A stretch of 64,000 bases of DNA from Semisulcospira habei. Its lineage: Eukaryota > Mollusca > Gastropoda > Semisulcospiridae. Location of the stretch: contig BTPG01000003.1 of NCBI GenBank assembly GCA_036245525.1, forward strand, positions 155,395,972 to 155,459,971, given 5' to 3'. Made by a program: the position numbers and the translations under genes. A model generated the notes under the pieces. That model ran no database searches and had not been told where the DNA came from. It worked only from the letters and a program-made list of their open reading frames with translations. Below are positions 22,801-37,800 of the stretch, piece after piece. Position 1 is the first letter of the stretch. Each line of letters opens with the position of its first letter.

Positions 22801-25800
22801 TGTGAAATAAGTTTGACTAAAATAGTTCAAGGGTGATGCCAGAATAGCTTGGCGCCCATGGGCGCCAAGCTATTCTGGCACCACCCTTGAACTAAAGCCA
22901 ATGGTCTATATCCTTCTCTGTAAGTACTATAATGTAGCGTGCATATGGCAGTGTACAAATGTTAAGCTTTTAGCCTATGACGTGGGTTAAGGTCGATCAG
23001 TCTCCTGTTGTAGTGTGTCACCATCAGGGCTAAACCGGTTACCTGCATATGTCTTCCTTCCAGGAGACAGAGGTGTGCAGCAGTGAACCAGTCGTGCTGA
23101 TCCACACAGTGCTGCAAAATGACTGATCGGTCCAGGTAATCCCCCAAACCCTGCACACAAACACTATAAGTTATTGGTCGCAGGGGTTTGCTGCACGGAC
23201 CCTTGTAGGCCTGAGGGAGGTAAAAAAAACATTGTACAATGTTTGATCTCCCGAAGGCCTACAAGGGTCCGTGCAGCAAGCCCATGCTACCAATAACGTA
23301 TTTGTTTTCATTCCTCCACTACTGTCCTAAAAGAAATCAAGAAGAAATCTTCCGACCTAAATCATGTCAGACATGACCGAAGTCAAAGGAATATACATTT
23401 ATACATAACAGACTTATGACGTAATTTAAAATCTTTCATGACGTTGCCGTCTCCAGTAGTGCGCCTGTTGTTTCGAACAACACTAAGTAACTTTGTACTT
23501 TAGAACATCTGGTAATCTTCAAACTGGCATCTAAGACGCGTCAGAAAGAGGGCTACACAAAGTCCGCCATTAGTCGCAACAAGGGTTTTTGTAGCTCAGT
23601 CATGTGGTACAGTTTGCTCTAAGGAGATTGGTTGTGTGACGTAGGGATGAAAACGAACAGTCTTATACACACTGATCATTAAACAGAATGTAAAGTTCAA
23701 CAATTTCATTTTTAGCTGTTTCCACCCTGATGGCATGTGGGCCAGATGGGCCTCTTGTGCATAAAGCCATCAAAGCTGTTAACATTTTGTGGCTGCATGC
23801 ACTCGATAGTTAACCCTTATCATTCTGATACACCTATTAGTTGAAATAAATCTGACTGACAGTTCAAGGGTGCTGCCAGAATAGCTTGGCGCCTCAGGCG
23901 CCAAGCTATTCTGGCACCACCCTTGGACTAAGTCAGTTGATCTATTTCCTAATCTGTAATGTAGCCTTCATAGGATGATAAGCAAATTTTACAAAATCTG
24001 CCTCAGGATGTAATGGGTTAATAGAGACAATGTGATCTAGCATTACCCTTGAACTGTCCTATCTGTCACCTGCTGTGGTATTTAAAGGGTCAATATGTTA
24101 AGACAACAACTATCACCCTCTCCATCTTGTTCTAAGACGTGCCCTTGTCATAAAACAAAACAAACAATTATCCAAACACTATTAGTCCTCAAAGGAAATT
24201 TAGGCTACCTTCACATCACCACCGGATCAGTGTCACCAAACCTTTGAAACAATTTCATGAAAAAAATCTGCACGCATACAAAAATGTACCTTGACAACGA
24301 TGGGAATAACTTTAGGCTGGTACAGGAGGTCCCCAGTAGAGACAGTCTGCAGATTGGGCAGTGGGTAAAGGCACTCATCTCGACTGGTGGTCTCTTCTAA
24401 CTGCAAACACCAGCATATCATTACAGCAGAATGTGGTTTGAGAGATCACCCGTCATCAAAGACCATCATTTAGGTGGCTGTAGCTGTGACTGGCTGTAGC
24501 CACCTACATGACGGTCTTTATTGACAGGTGACACTTTTGCTCTTGCCGAGGTTCTGCTGTACACTATTTCTCAACTAAGAAAGGGGCCAGTAAGCTGTAT
24601 GTGAATGCACTAAAGAGAGTATAATAATGTCCCTTGCCAGAGGGCACTGTTCACAGTGCATCAGCCGCAAACAGCTTAACTCATTCAAAACCTGCTGCTG
24701 CATCTGGACACGCGGAATAAAGCCATGTACTTGAATGAAGCAGGCATCAAATGTGTTAAAAGCACACACAGTAACAAACTAACACTATGTTCCTCACCCA
24801 CTGCATGAGGTTGATGGAGGCAGTAGGCATCTGCGACCCTGGCCCGTACCACCAGGACTGCGAATGTATGTTGACTGAGGGCAGGCCACGGTGGGGGGTG
24901 GGTACAACCACGTCCGAAGTCATTATGGCTGACTGACGCCACTGGATCTGACCACCCTGTGTACTGCGAGCCTGGGTAGGGGCCTCCGCCTTGACCAGAC
25001 CCAGCTGTTGGAAAACAATAACAACTTCTTGTAACTTCTTGAAACTCTACATCGACTTTGTGGCCAGTCTAAAGTACAAAGTTTTATTAGGTGAGGACAT
25101 GCCGCATGCTAAGTGTGTACACAAACCAGCATCTCGAACGTGTTAACTCATTCAGCTCGACGGCCGTATTTCCCAAATTTTGGAGGCATCATCAAATGAC
25201 TATGCACAACCATGATAATTTAAGGGCAGTGCCAGAATAGCTTGGCGCCGATAGGCCCATCTCCTGCTGTAGTGCGTCAGGGCTGAATGGGTTAAAAACT
25301 CTTCAGCACCTGTCAAAAATTTGATCCCAAGGCGCATAGATTCTCATGAGTCTCTGTCCCTGCAGCTGCAGGAGCTCATGAGAATCTATGCCTTGTGCTA
25401 TTTTGATGCCTGAAGAGCCAACTTTTGAAATCTACAGAAGAAAGACAAATTTCCTTACTGTCTGGCAATCTCAACTCCCTCACTGCCAGTGGATCCAAAT
25501 TATGTCTTTGAAAGTTGGGAAAACTTGACCCTTAATTCAGAATACGCCAGTGTGTGAAATAAGTTTGACTAAAATAGTTCAAGGGTAGTGCCAGAATAGC
25601 TTGGGGCCTCTAGGCGCCAAGCTATTCTGGCACCACCCTTGAACTAAAGCCGTTGGTATGTATCCTTATCTGCAAGTACTATAATGTAGCTTGCATATGG
25701 CAGTGTACAAATTTGAAGCTGCTAGCCTCAGTATGATATGGTTAATACTGAATGACTATCAGATCAAGGAACATGGATATGAATAGGGCCAGCAAGAGGC

Positions 25801-28800
25801 AAAGAACCTAATCATCCCCTGCATCTGCGGGGGCTCATGAGGTTCTCTGCCTCATGCAGTTGGGTGGAGTTTACATTTTTCCAGCAGTGAAAGAGTTAGT
25901 GTGAACCATGGAGGGCTTGTATGCACAGATAAGCTATAGCAGCTTGCGCATCCAACCTACCTGACCAGTGTCATTCTTTCCCCACACCCACAGTGAGAAG
26001 TCACCATCCAGGGCCAGGTTGAACTCTCCACCCGTACACAGGTAGATCATATGCTGGTCATTGATGCGTGTCAGCATCTTTGGTATACGCTGCAATATCA
26101 TGTCACAATGCAATTAGTACACAGCAGGAAAACCATTAACACTCTTGTGCACGCAGCCACCAATATGTGTACACAAAACAATTGGCTGCACCCAAATGGG
26201 GGCTTTAAATTAAAATAGTCACCTGTACACAGGTAGATCACAGATAATCTTTTCTATGGTTGCAAAGTAGATATCATCCAACAGGAGCATCAATAGATTA
26301 AAATATCTACCAGTGCACGGGTACATAAGCAGGCTCTGCTGGTCATTAATAATTATGTGCATCAAACATCCTATATGCCTTATATGGTACTGAGATGTTA
26401 CAGTTCCGCTTACATCCAGTGGAGATGTCATGCTACTCAAGTAAGGTCTGTGTATGTGTAGAGGACACAAATACATGCAAAATTAAATTGCTCTGATCTG
26501 ATGTGCATGTATGTTGAAAAAAAAATCACAAAACAAAGCCCCCCCCCCCCCCCCCCCCTCCCTCCAACAACCCAACAAACAAACAAAAACCACAAACATT
26601 TACTAACGGCTTCTGATTTGTGAAGCTGCAACCAAGGCCATTACCCAGTGCACAAAGTCCATCAGGCTGCCGTCAGCCCGATGGCCTTTTGTGCATTAGG
26701 TACCTTGTAGATAATTGTTTTATCATTCTTTTTCACCATTTCCATCACGCAGCAAGAAAAGGAAATAACACCAAAGATGACTGCAGTAACTCTCTGTGTG
26801 TCCGTAGCGGTTTTTGTCATGATGTTCCTACAGGAATCATTGTGACAAAAACCACTACTGACACGCAAAAGACTAAAACAGTAGAGTTACCTCATCCTGT
26901 CGACCACCAGTGCCCAGTTGCCCCTCCAGGTTACGTCCATATACAAACACCTCCCCGTCCACTGTCAGCAGTAAGGTGTGCAGACTTCCACAGCACACCT
27001 GGTGCAAACAAAACATCAATATAAGAACCCCTTAAGCTTGCAGCGAACAGTATTGGCGGTTGCATGCCTTAAGATGGTTAACCCTTTGGCTGTCGGTAGC
27101 GCTTTTTGTCAAGGCGATTCCTGCAGAAATCACCTTGACAAAAAGCGCTACCTACCGTCAAAGGGTTAACAAAAATCACCTTGACAAAAAGCTCTTCTGA
27201 CAGCCAAAGTGTTAACAAAGATTTCAGAAACACAATCTGCAACCGTTGGCAGTAAATGGGTCAAAGTATTACACATTTTTAGTCTGTTAGTGACTCTAGA
27301 GGTAAAAGAATGATTCTACGCTACCTGGATGACTCTGGAGTGGATGAAGGTGGTGTCGACGAGTGTGGGCAGGTGAAACATCTCCGTCCCATCCCCAGTG
27401 GGCATTGAGGCTGTCTGCCCCTGTTGCCGTGAGCGACGCAGGGCGCTGGCCGAGTAACGCAAGTTATGCGGGTGACAGCCCCAGGAATACACGCGGTTAT
27501 TCGCTGTCACTGCCACCTACACAAATGCAGATAAGGCAACCTTGAACATCACCATGTCAAAGTTTTTTTCCCATTCGTAAAAGGTCTTTGGGCCGACGTT
27601 GGCCACAGCTGGCCTGTGCATAACAGTGCACGGGCCTACTGCAGCTGACATTGATCTGAGAATCTTTTGCTTACTGGACTTTTAAATATTTTATTAATTA
27701 ATTAATTTATTTATATATTAATTTATTAATTAATTTTATTATTATTGGGGTTTTTTTTTGGGGGGAAGGATGGGGTGGAGGTGGGGGGGGGGGAGGGATG
27801 CGGGAGGTATCTCCCTGCATTGCATGCTATATGAAAGTTTTCAGATGGAGCAAACTGCTGACTTCATGTAAAAATTGTGATGTGCAATCAAACCTGTCAC
27901 TGAGACTACTTGTATAAGGTGACCAACTGTCTTAACAGAACAGTCAGTTTTGGTCCCATGATCTTTCCATTATGTAAATGACACTGTATAAGGACATCTC
28001 ATGCCGAAGGGATAGTCCCTTGGTATAGTCATGCCATAGTCCCTTGGGAGCAGGGGGGAGGGGGGTCGCCTTACACAGGTTAACCCATTTCATCCTGATA
28101 CACTACTACATGAAATTAATTGGACCATGATAGTTCAAGGGTGGTGCCAGAATAGCTTGGCGCCTAAGGCGCCAAGCTATTTTAGCACCACCCTTGAACT
28201 ACAAAGGTTGATCTATATCCTAATCTGTAATGTGGCTTTCATAGGACAATTCACAAATTAAAAGAACTCAGCCTCATGATGTAATGGGTTGAACAATACA
28301 ATTGGTGAATACATAATTACACTGCAAAACACATCATGGTTACCTTATCCTCCACAGCTGGTACTGTAGGCAAACATTTTGTTTTGTACTCCACCTACTT
28401 ATACGTGTGCTGATCTCGGACTTGAAGCCTCACCACTTGAAGCCACAAAAGGTCCAAAATCATGGACCAGGGCATATATATATTTAATTTCTCTTTGCAT
28501 GCTTACTGAGTGGAAATATTTGGTGCTGATAATGGTAATGGGTTCACTCAGTGCTTTGACCAAAGTCGGGAGCGTATTTTTGTGGCTGCATCCAACACCC
28601 AGCTGACCAAAGTAACCACAGCCAAATGACCACACCTCACCCTGAAATGAACAAACAAACTCACAAGCTGGCCTGTGATTTTTTACCTTACGACTGCAGG
28701 CATTAAGGTCCAAAATCACAGGCCAGCACAAATTTATTCACATCCGACAGCAAAACCACAGCCTGGATTATATTTAAAAACATGTTAGTGTAAAGCGCAA

Positions 28801-31800
28801 AATTTAGTTTTATATTTTCTAACGAATAGTGCACTGAGCTATTTCAAAAATCAGAAGCGTGTCAAACTAACATCACAAAACGTGTCAGTCATCCAATCCT
28901 ATCCGTCAGCAAAAAAACATGAATTAAGACCTTGTAGCCAAATCAGAAAATAAAATCTCTATGTCCAAATTCTGTCTTTCTTTTTTCATTGTCAACTGGA
29001 GGAGTGGTCCAGTGGAGCATAAACCAACTGTGATCACACACGCTGGTTTGGATAAAAACATCAAAGGGTGATGAAGTTTTTAACCTCTCGCTGCCGTGGA
29101 AAAAAGTGAACACGATTCAACTGCAAGTGACAAAGATCCTCATGAGCCCCTGTGACTGCGGGGGCTCATGAGGACCTATGCCTCTTGCTGAGACCAATTT
29201 GTATCCACGTTTCTTGGATGGTGTTGGCTTTTGGTCGCTAAATGAACCAAGATTTCAGAAACGAAAACTGCACATACAGTGTACGTAAGGGGTTAAAACA
29301 AAATGCTGGTACATATTATTAGGGTGCCATGAGCCAGCCTTCTACTGAGGACCCGATGGCATCCAGGGATCCAGTGTTGGTTGTTTTGGCAGGTAGCTTG
29401 TTGCACACTTTGACTTGCGCACGTCACCTCATTCGGCTTCTTCAGAGTTAGGTAAATCATCCATGAACTGTGCAAGCAGAGTGCACGCTTCATCCTGGCA
29501 CTCATCATCTGATTTCACCTCTGACTGCATGCTATTTAGTCCTCTCTTCTCTGACATATTTGAAATTAACCCTTTCAGTGTTGGTAGTGGTTTTAGTTGC
29601 GATGATTCCTGTAGGATGATTCATACATACCAAGGGTTAAGCCTTTGGCTGCTGGTAGTGCTTTTTGTCAAGGCGATTCCTGTAGGAACAACCTCAACAA
29701 AAAGCATTACCAACAGCCAAAGGGTTAAGGTTAACCTCTTCTGCAATGAGAGGGATAAATTAAAAATCTTGGTAGAAATCCAAGGGGATAAGGGTGAGTG
29801 AAAACAACATACCAATACTTCTAATTGTAATGCCATAGAATATTAAAAATAAACACTGACCGCTTCCGTGAGTACCAGGCTGTGACAGTACCCAGCAGCC
29901 ACGCTGGTAACGCTGCGACCATTCAGATGGACTATGCAATCCGGGGTCAGGCGATCCTCAGGGTCACCGTGACCCAACTGCCCATGCACCCCCCAACCCC
30001 AGCTGTACACTCTGAGAAATGGTAATATCATAAAGACTCATCAATGCAAAGATACATGTACAGTTTTCAAGTTGCCTTTATGATGGCCTAACTAGCATGT
30101 GTGCATAATTAATTATAATAAATTCATTTTTCTCTATAAGGTATTTTTTCGAAAAATACTTACCGATGACATGACTTTAGGGAGTGTCTACTTACTTGCT
30201 CAATTTTAGCCTCAGAATCCGTTGTGTAACAACACAACCCGGGAGGCACTCGGGGAACCCCCCGAGGGGCCGAGAGTTGTCTCCCGATGCTGCTCTACCG
30301 GTTAACGGTCAAGTAGTAGACCAACCAGTCAGATACTTCGCTCGCCCGTGGCAGGCGGGGCAGGTGGGAGGGTCCTTCGAGTCATGTCATCGGTAAGTAT
30401 TTTTCGAAAAAATACCTTTTAGAGAAAAATGAATTTGTTTCCTCAAAAACATTACCGATGACATGACTTTAGGGAATAATTGCGATAAGGAGGCGGGTGC
30501 CGCGAATAAACCTCCCCGAAGGGGAAACTGGCGCCAACCTCCCTGTCGCAACCTCCCGACAATTTTAGCGAAGTATGAACGTACGGCGCACGAGGCGCCG
30601 GGAGGGAGCGTTGCGCAGCGGTGTTGACTCCCATCCGAGCGAGACTGTCTCGCTGGTCCCCAAGATCCCGGGGATAGAACGGGCAATGGTCGATTCTGCC
30701 CTCCAGCTCACGGCTGCCACCAAGACGACCCGTTACTAGGGTAAGGCTCGAGGCGCGCCGCTGTAGGCCGGGCTCAGTGAGGCGGGCACTCTGCCGGCAA
30801 CCAGACCCTCCGGAAGGGTCAGCGGGCGTGACAGCGGGCGCCGTCCTGTGGTAAGCCGTTTTGGTCAGCGGAGGAAGATCCCGGAGGTAAAACGGGTGAG
30901 GGTCGAATCTGCCTTGGAGGCAAGGTCGCCACGCTGTCTAGACAGCGCAGTTCCGGTCGAACGCGATGCTCATGGCCATGGCTCATACCTCTTGTGCGCG
31001 TATTCCAAGCCTCTTAGCTCCGTGTGTGGAGAGGTCCTGCTAGGCGGACCGTATGAGTATGACCCAGCGTAGTCCGGCAGGAAACGTCCGGGCTGTAATG
31101 TCCTGCCCGCTGGGTCTCAAGGTAGGAAGAGGCGTGAGCAACCGCTCTGGATGACTTGTATCAGCACAGGTAACGCGCAGGGATCTCGTTGCCTGGTCTC
31201 CTGGGGAAGGTAACGTTTCCTAGCCGCCGAAAGGTGAAAACCTGAGGCGCGGTCAGAGGAGACCTGTGCCTGGCAAGGGAGGCAGGGTCCTGGAGAAGTC
31301 CGTTTCCTGTGGGGAGCGGTCCTGGAAGGCGGACCACATGGCGGAGTGGAGCCCGGCAGAGATCGTCTGGGCTGTTAAATCGGCCGGCGATAACAGCCGA
31401 GAGAGGCGTGAGCGTCCCCCCCAGACGGCCTTGAGTCGGCGAAGGTACATGCAAGGGGTTCGCAGAGGACCTCGTTGCCTGGTCTCCTGGAGGAAGTCCA
31501 TCCCTTCCAGCGTCCGAAAGGTGAACACCTGAGGCGTGGTCTAGGGAGACCTGGTCTTGGCAATGTAGGCAGGGTCCGTAAGGAGCTGTACGGAACCATC
31601 TGCTGCAGGCAGGCAGGGCGCGCTGACAGCGCGTGTAGCTCGCTCACTCGGGCCACCGTGACAAGCGCTAACAGGCAGCATGTCTGACGAGTAACATCCG
31701 CAAAGGGCCAAGGCAGCGGTTCGAATCGGGGCCGAAACAGCCAAGTCAGTACCCAGGGTAGGTCCCAGTGAGGCTTCTATCACCCCTTCTCTTCTCTCTC

Positions 31801-34800
31801 TAAGGAGCGAACGGGTAACTGGTCGCTGCAGGCGATCGTCGTCGCACGAGGAGCCAAGTACTCGCCATCCTCCCTCGTAGAAGCATCGTGTCGAGGGTTA
31901 GCGGACTGTAGCGATAGCTTCCACTGCTGCACTCGAGAAGCCTCCAGCAGCAAGGGCTTGCGGCCCAACCTCCAAGTGTGAAGGAGTAGGCGCTCCGGGC
32001 ACGGGTGGAGCAGCAAAGTCGCGATTGCTTGAGCATCGTGCGGGCAGTAACAGTGGGGGGTCCGTGGCGAGCCTAAGGAGGGTGGTGGTCCATGACCGGT
32101 TCCAAGAGAACGGGGTGCCCAGTAGAACGACCGCAAGCATCCCCGAAGCTTGAGGACTTGGGGACGAGGACTGTCGGGGGTACGGGTATGCGCTGAGTCC
32201 ATCCCACGGGATGGACAGAGCAACGTCTGGCCAGGCCAGAGGGTCTGGGATCGGGGAGACAAGGGAAGCTGGTGCCTCCGCCTCGTGGAGGACAGGTCGA
32301 CCATCGGCGTCTCCCATTGCGCGCAGATCATCCGAAGGATGTCCTGGCGGAAGGTCCCTTCCGTGAGTAGCAACTGGTTGCGTCGGGAGCATGAGTTGGC
32401 CAAGACATTCAGACGGCCGGGGCTGTCGAGCAAGGATGGACAGGTAGCGGTCCTCGCACGGCGCATCAGACGGCAGAGGAGCAAGCACAGGTCGGGTGAG
32501 CACGCCCCACCCTGTTTCTGGAAGTACGCCAGCAGTGTCGCGTTGTCAGAGAAGGCGAGCAGTTCCCGGAGACTGGGTTGTTCCTCCCGCGATGAGGGCT
32601 AGCCAGACTGCTTGCAGCTCCAACCAGAAGATGTGCCAGTCCACGAACTCCGGAGGTCAGGGCCGGAGATCGTCAGGAACCTTGGTAGCGGGTGGGATCC
32701 CCAACAGCAAGACTTACACCCAGGGAGAGATGAGGGGGAGGTCTCCAACCGCACATGGTGAACCCAGGCGGTCACCCATCCAAGTACTTAACCGAGCCCG
32801 ACGTAGCTAAACTTAGGTGAACAGACGAGAACTGGAGTATTCAACGTGGAATGGCCAACTGGCCGCGGTCAGGGGGACTCCCAAAGCAAGCCACGAAGTA
32901 CCCGTCCAACGCAGGAGGTGGGGGCAAAACCAACGGGGACCCAGGAACCATGGAGGACAGATCGCCTGAGGAGAGACGCTAGAGAAGCCAGAGGAGCAGC
33001 TGTAGAGGCCGGGCGCAGAGACGACCAAGGGGGAGTAGATCTGTCGCGGCATGAACAACCAAGGAGCTGAAGCCAGCCTCTGGCGGAGGCTGCATCCTGC
33101 TAGGCTACCTGGGCGGCTAGGGCGGCCAACTCCAGGATCCGCGGCTCCGGCTAACGCACTCTGTAGGGGAGGAAGGCGAACTCCGTCCGAAAGGACAAGC
33201 GACGCGAGGAAGTGAGGTCCGACTTGTCTGCGTTGACCAGGAACCCCTGGAAGCCTGGTGCATAGGAACGTGATGAATGCGTCGGTTAGTTAGTTAGTTA
33301 GTTAGTTATTTGGGTTTAACGCCGAGCAGGCAACTAAGGCCATCTCACGGCGGGAAGGGTAAAAATCTGGTCAGCCAGACTAAAAGAAAGGTCTTAAGAC
33401 ATGATGTAAATATACCTTAAAAATATGTCAGGCTAAAATGTCGCACAGGTCTTTAAAGAAAACGTCGGAAGACTCTCAAAAAGGTCAAAATAATAAAAAC
33501 ATAATCTATAACGCTCAAATCTTATTAAAAATATGGCACTCTCTCAGAAAACTGAAGATCTTGTCCGGGGGCACATCCCGGAACAAAACCTTCAAGGAGT
33601 CTGCTGTGAAATGTTTATACCTTGTGTCGATTAGATCAGCACAAGACAACAAAAAATGTTGAACAGAGTACTGCTCGTCGCAGGCATAACACCATGGACG
33701 CTCCTCCTGTTTAAGTAAATAAGAGTGCGTAACATACGTGTGGCCGATGTGGAGCCGAGCCAGGACAGTCTCCTCACGGCGGCTGCTGCAGCGATAAGGT
33801 AGACCGTCGGACAACTTAGGAAGGGCTTCATGCAGCTTGTTAGCTTCCTCTTTGTCCCACTCGGACTGCCACTCACGGGCTATGTACGCACTAGCCACAT
33901 GTCTGTCACATAACGGATGTGACATGTTGTTTTATTTTTTTCGCCAAGTCGTTTTTTTGTTAATAAATGTAGATCGCCGACTTCTGTAAATAGCCTTAGT
34001 TTAGGGAAGTTAATAAATGTAGTGTGAGCGTAATCGTAAAGCCCGTGCAGCAAGCTTAACAGTGAGCGAGTACAGCAGTTGCACGCTTTAGTCAAGTAGC
34101 TTTAACCGAACAGTGTTCAGAAGTAAAGTTAACCTGCGAGGTAGCAGTAGGATATTACAGGCAGTCAGCGGAGTTAGCCAGCGAAGTGAGAGTCTGGGTC
34201 AGGGTGCGGCCTCGTTTGGAGCCCTTGACAAGCTGCGTGAGGGTTCTTTTACCCTCCCTGCAAGACCACGGCCAGTGTTCCTGGGTGTGGGTGTCCCGAG
34301 AGACTTGTGACCACGGCTGCTACTCACCAGAAGACCCCTCCGGTTCGTCTTCGTCTTGTTTTGTCTCGTCCTGCCGGAGGACTCACCAGTGACAGGTAAA
34401 TTCATGCCATTTTCCTCAGTTAGCTGCTGTGCTCTCGGGTGTGTGAATGTGTATATAGGTGCGGAAGGGTATGTTCGTCTAGTTTTTTAGTGATGTTTTA
34501 ATCAAGTCTTTAACCATGTTTTTTAGGTTGGGTTGTAACGTGGTGGGTGTCGGATTTAGTTGTTTATGTCGGCTGTCGCCGAGTGAGTATATTTAAAGGG
34601 CCATGTTGTAAAATGAATTAAAGTGGGTATCCTTTCAAATATATTGGTATTAAGTCCTAGATGTAATGTAATAAGATTGTCACGTTGGGCGGTTGCTGGT
34701 GATTATTTCATATCTTTGTATGTACATCGGGATATTTTGATAATGTTGGTTTTAGCAGTGGCAATGTTATTATACAAAAGTGGTTGCGCTAGCTTAATGT

Positions 34801-37800
34801 TAGTGTAATGGAGTAGTGCAGACCTGGCGAATGTTGAATGTACATAGGAAGCTTTCATATCCATGATTGTATATTTAATATGGCCAAGGCAGGTATTAGG
34901 GTGAGACGAGACACAACTCACATGGTTTGTGAGTAGATGCGTGTTAAGCCAGAGTTAACTGTGTTGGCACTTGACTGACAATGCGCCCTTTTCCAGTGCA
35001 CTGGCTTCGGAGATTGGCTTCGAAGATTGGCTTCGAAGATTGGCTTCGAAGACTTCATTCTTCGATCTCATCATCCACAACCAACGGTGACGCATCATCG
35101 GGAGTCGGAACGCCTTCGCTAGCCGGTCCTGTTGGACAAGTACGTTGGGCTACAGCAGGCTGATTCTACGTTCTGAGCGTCGGTCACAGGCGTGCGTGGG
35201 CAAGCGCGGCTACGGTGCTCTGTGGTGCAGGGGTAGTACTCGTACGTTATGAGCCGACAGAGGACACTGTACAGAGACAAAGTTACCCGCCTTGTATAGC
35301 CGTTGGCCATATTAGTCATTATCACCTGTTAGTCATATTCACCTGTTAGTCATTATCACCTGTTAGTCATATTCACCTGTTAGTCATATTCACCTGTTAG
35401 TCATATTCACCTGTTAGTCATTTTCACTTGTTAGTCATTTTTTATATGTTAACCTTTTTTATGTGTTAATACGTTATGAGTGCATGTGTGTGAGTGTGTG
35501 GGGCGTTAGTGGGTTGGGGTGGGAGTTAGAGTAAGGGTAGGTAATAAAGGATTTGTTTGTTGTTTATCACTGGCGTTGCGTTATTTATTTAGAGTGGGTG
35601 GGTTTTCTCGAGTGTCTGCACTCATATTGTCCACGGCGCCCTGACTCCGTCAGGCGTGTCGTGACAATGTCTAAAATCACTATAAACAGTCTGTGTGTCA
35701 GGGACAGGGTCATTGCGGGCATCGTTGGCAGCAGAATCTGCGATCCTGTTGCCCTCGATGCCCACATGCCCTGGCAACCAAATAAAAATGATATCATAAT
35801 ATTCCTTCATCAAGTCCGCGTGGAGCTCTCTGATCTGCACCAGCAGTGGGTGGTCATTTCCCGTGCCCTGAAGGGCCTGCAGGGCAGAAAGAGAGTCAGA
35901 CAGAATCAGGAAGTTCCTTTCTCTAGATCGATAAGCATGCCTGAGTGCCAGCAGAACCGCCTGCAGTTCCGCACTAAATACAGATGAGTGGTCTGGGAGG
36001 CGGTGCTTAAATGGGCGTCTAGGATGGCGAGAGGACACTGCGGCCGCAGCCACTCTCCCATCCTCAGACTTTGACCCATCGGTATAGATGCGACAATAGC
36101 CAGGAAAAATTGAAAGCAGTTCATTGAGGCTCTGCTGGTATATGGCTGGTGGAGTAGAGTCTTTCTTGTGGGCAGTCAAGTCCAGCAAGATGTCAGGAAC
36201 TGGTAAGAGCCAAGGTGGAGTGATGTGTTGCAGGGATTCCGAAACTCTGTCCAGGTCCAATCCGGCCGCCTGCAGATGAGGTCGGACACGGAAAGAAAGT
36301 GGACGGACAGCTCCCGGATGGGTATCGTAAATCTCTGCAAACGATGGTTTAAAAACACAATCATAGGCAGGATTGTCTGGATGGGCCTTCAGTTTCAGAA
36401 CGTAGCTGAGCATGAGGCGGATGCGGCGGAGCTTGAGAGAAGGCTCCCCTGCCTCGGCATACAGACTAGGAACTGGAGACGTCCTGAAGGCCCCAAGACA
36501 TATCCGCAGACCCTGATGGTGAATTGTGTTCAGACGCTGTAGCACAGACTTGGAAGCTGAGCCATACACCACAGAGCCGTAATCCAGTTTGGACCGAACA
36601 AGGGCCCGGTACAGACAAAGTAAGACAGTACGGTCCGCACCCCAGTCAGTACGACCGACGACACGAAGAATGTCAAGAGCCTTCTGACAAGAGGTTCTAA
36701 GGTAATTAATATGGTTGCGGAAGGTAAGTCTTTTGTCAAAAATGACCCCCAGAAACTTTGCCTCCTCGGCCACCTTAATTGGCACTCCAGCAATGCTCAG
36801 GCTAGGTTCTGGAAAAAATTTCGTCTGGTTAGTAAAATGCACACAAACAGTCTTGGAGGGCGAGAACTTGAATCCATTGAGACACCCACCGCTGGATGCG
36901 ATCAACGCACAGCTGCAAGCGCCTCTCAAGGGATGCAAGTCCTCGACCACGTGCGCACAAAGCAAAGTCGTCAACAAACAAAGAGCATTCAGAATCATCC
37001 TTGATGGCCTTTACAATGTTATTAATTTTAATACTAAATAAAACAGGAGATAGAATGCTGCCCTGTGGGACACCCATCTCCTGTTCAAAGGAGTCGGAGA
37101 GGGTGGAGCCCACACGGACATGGAACGACCGGTTAGTCAAAACATTGTGAATAAAAACGGGCAGGTGCCCTTTAAAACCCATGTCCAACAAGTCAGACAT
37201 TATGCCATACTTCCAGGTAGTGTCATACGCTTTCTCAAGATCGAAGAAAATTGCACAGACATGCTGCTTGTTGACAAAAGAATCTCGAATAAATGATTCA
37301 AAGCGGACTAAATGGTCAGTTGTACTACGGAAGCGCCGGAAACCACACTGGAGGTCTGTGAGGAGACCCTGTGACTCAAGATGCCACACCAGGCGGGCGT
37401 TGACCAGGCGCTCCATAGTTTTACATAAACATGATGTCAAAGCGATAGGCCGGTAGTTGCCCGGGTCAGAAGGATCCTTACCCGGCTTGGGGATCGGTAC
37501 AACCACAGCCTGGCGCCAAGACGGCGGAAAATGACCAGTTCCCCAGATATGGTTAAAGGCCTTGAGAAGTACAAGGAGTGACCTCTCAGGCAGATGCATT
37601 AGGAATTGATAGTGGACGGTATCTAGGCCAGCAGCAGAGTCATTACATTTCTGCAAAGCTTGCTGCAATTCTGATAATGTAAACGGGACATTATAGTCTT
37701 CTGAGTTATCGGACTTAAAATCACAAATACGAGACTCTCGCTTCTCCTTCTCTCTCTGGAAGAAAGGTGAATAATGCTCCGTTGAAGAATTATGGGCAAT

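Larger units (their letters stand above)
33925..35660. mobile_element. 1.7-kb insertion in the LINE, origin unresolved
   Basis: It separates the LINE's RNase H and Cys/His parts and is flanked by GTGACA at both sides (33919-33924 and 35661-35666). It has no long frame, an AATAAA at about 35,543, and two small tandem arrays. A large solo LTR is possible, but the ends are not a clean TG...CA. Confidence 0.5.

Noticed and set aside
32764..32822. Working 5S rRNA gene
   Set aside because: Only the 3' half is recognisable and it lies in a decayed transposon.
33925..35660. Definite solo LTR
   Set aside because: Ends are not TG...CA with a clean 4-6 bp duplication, so the origin is left open.
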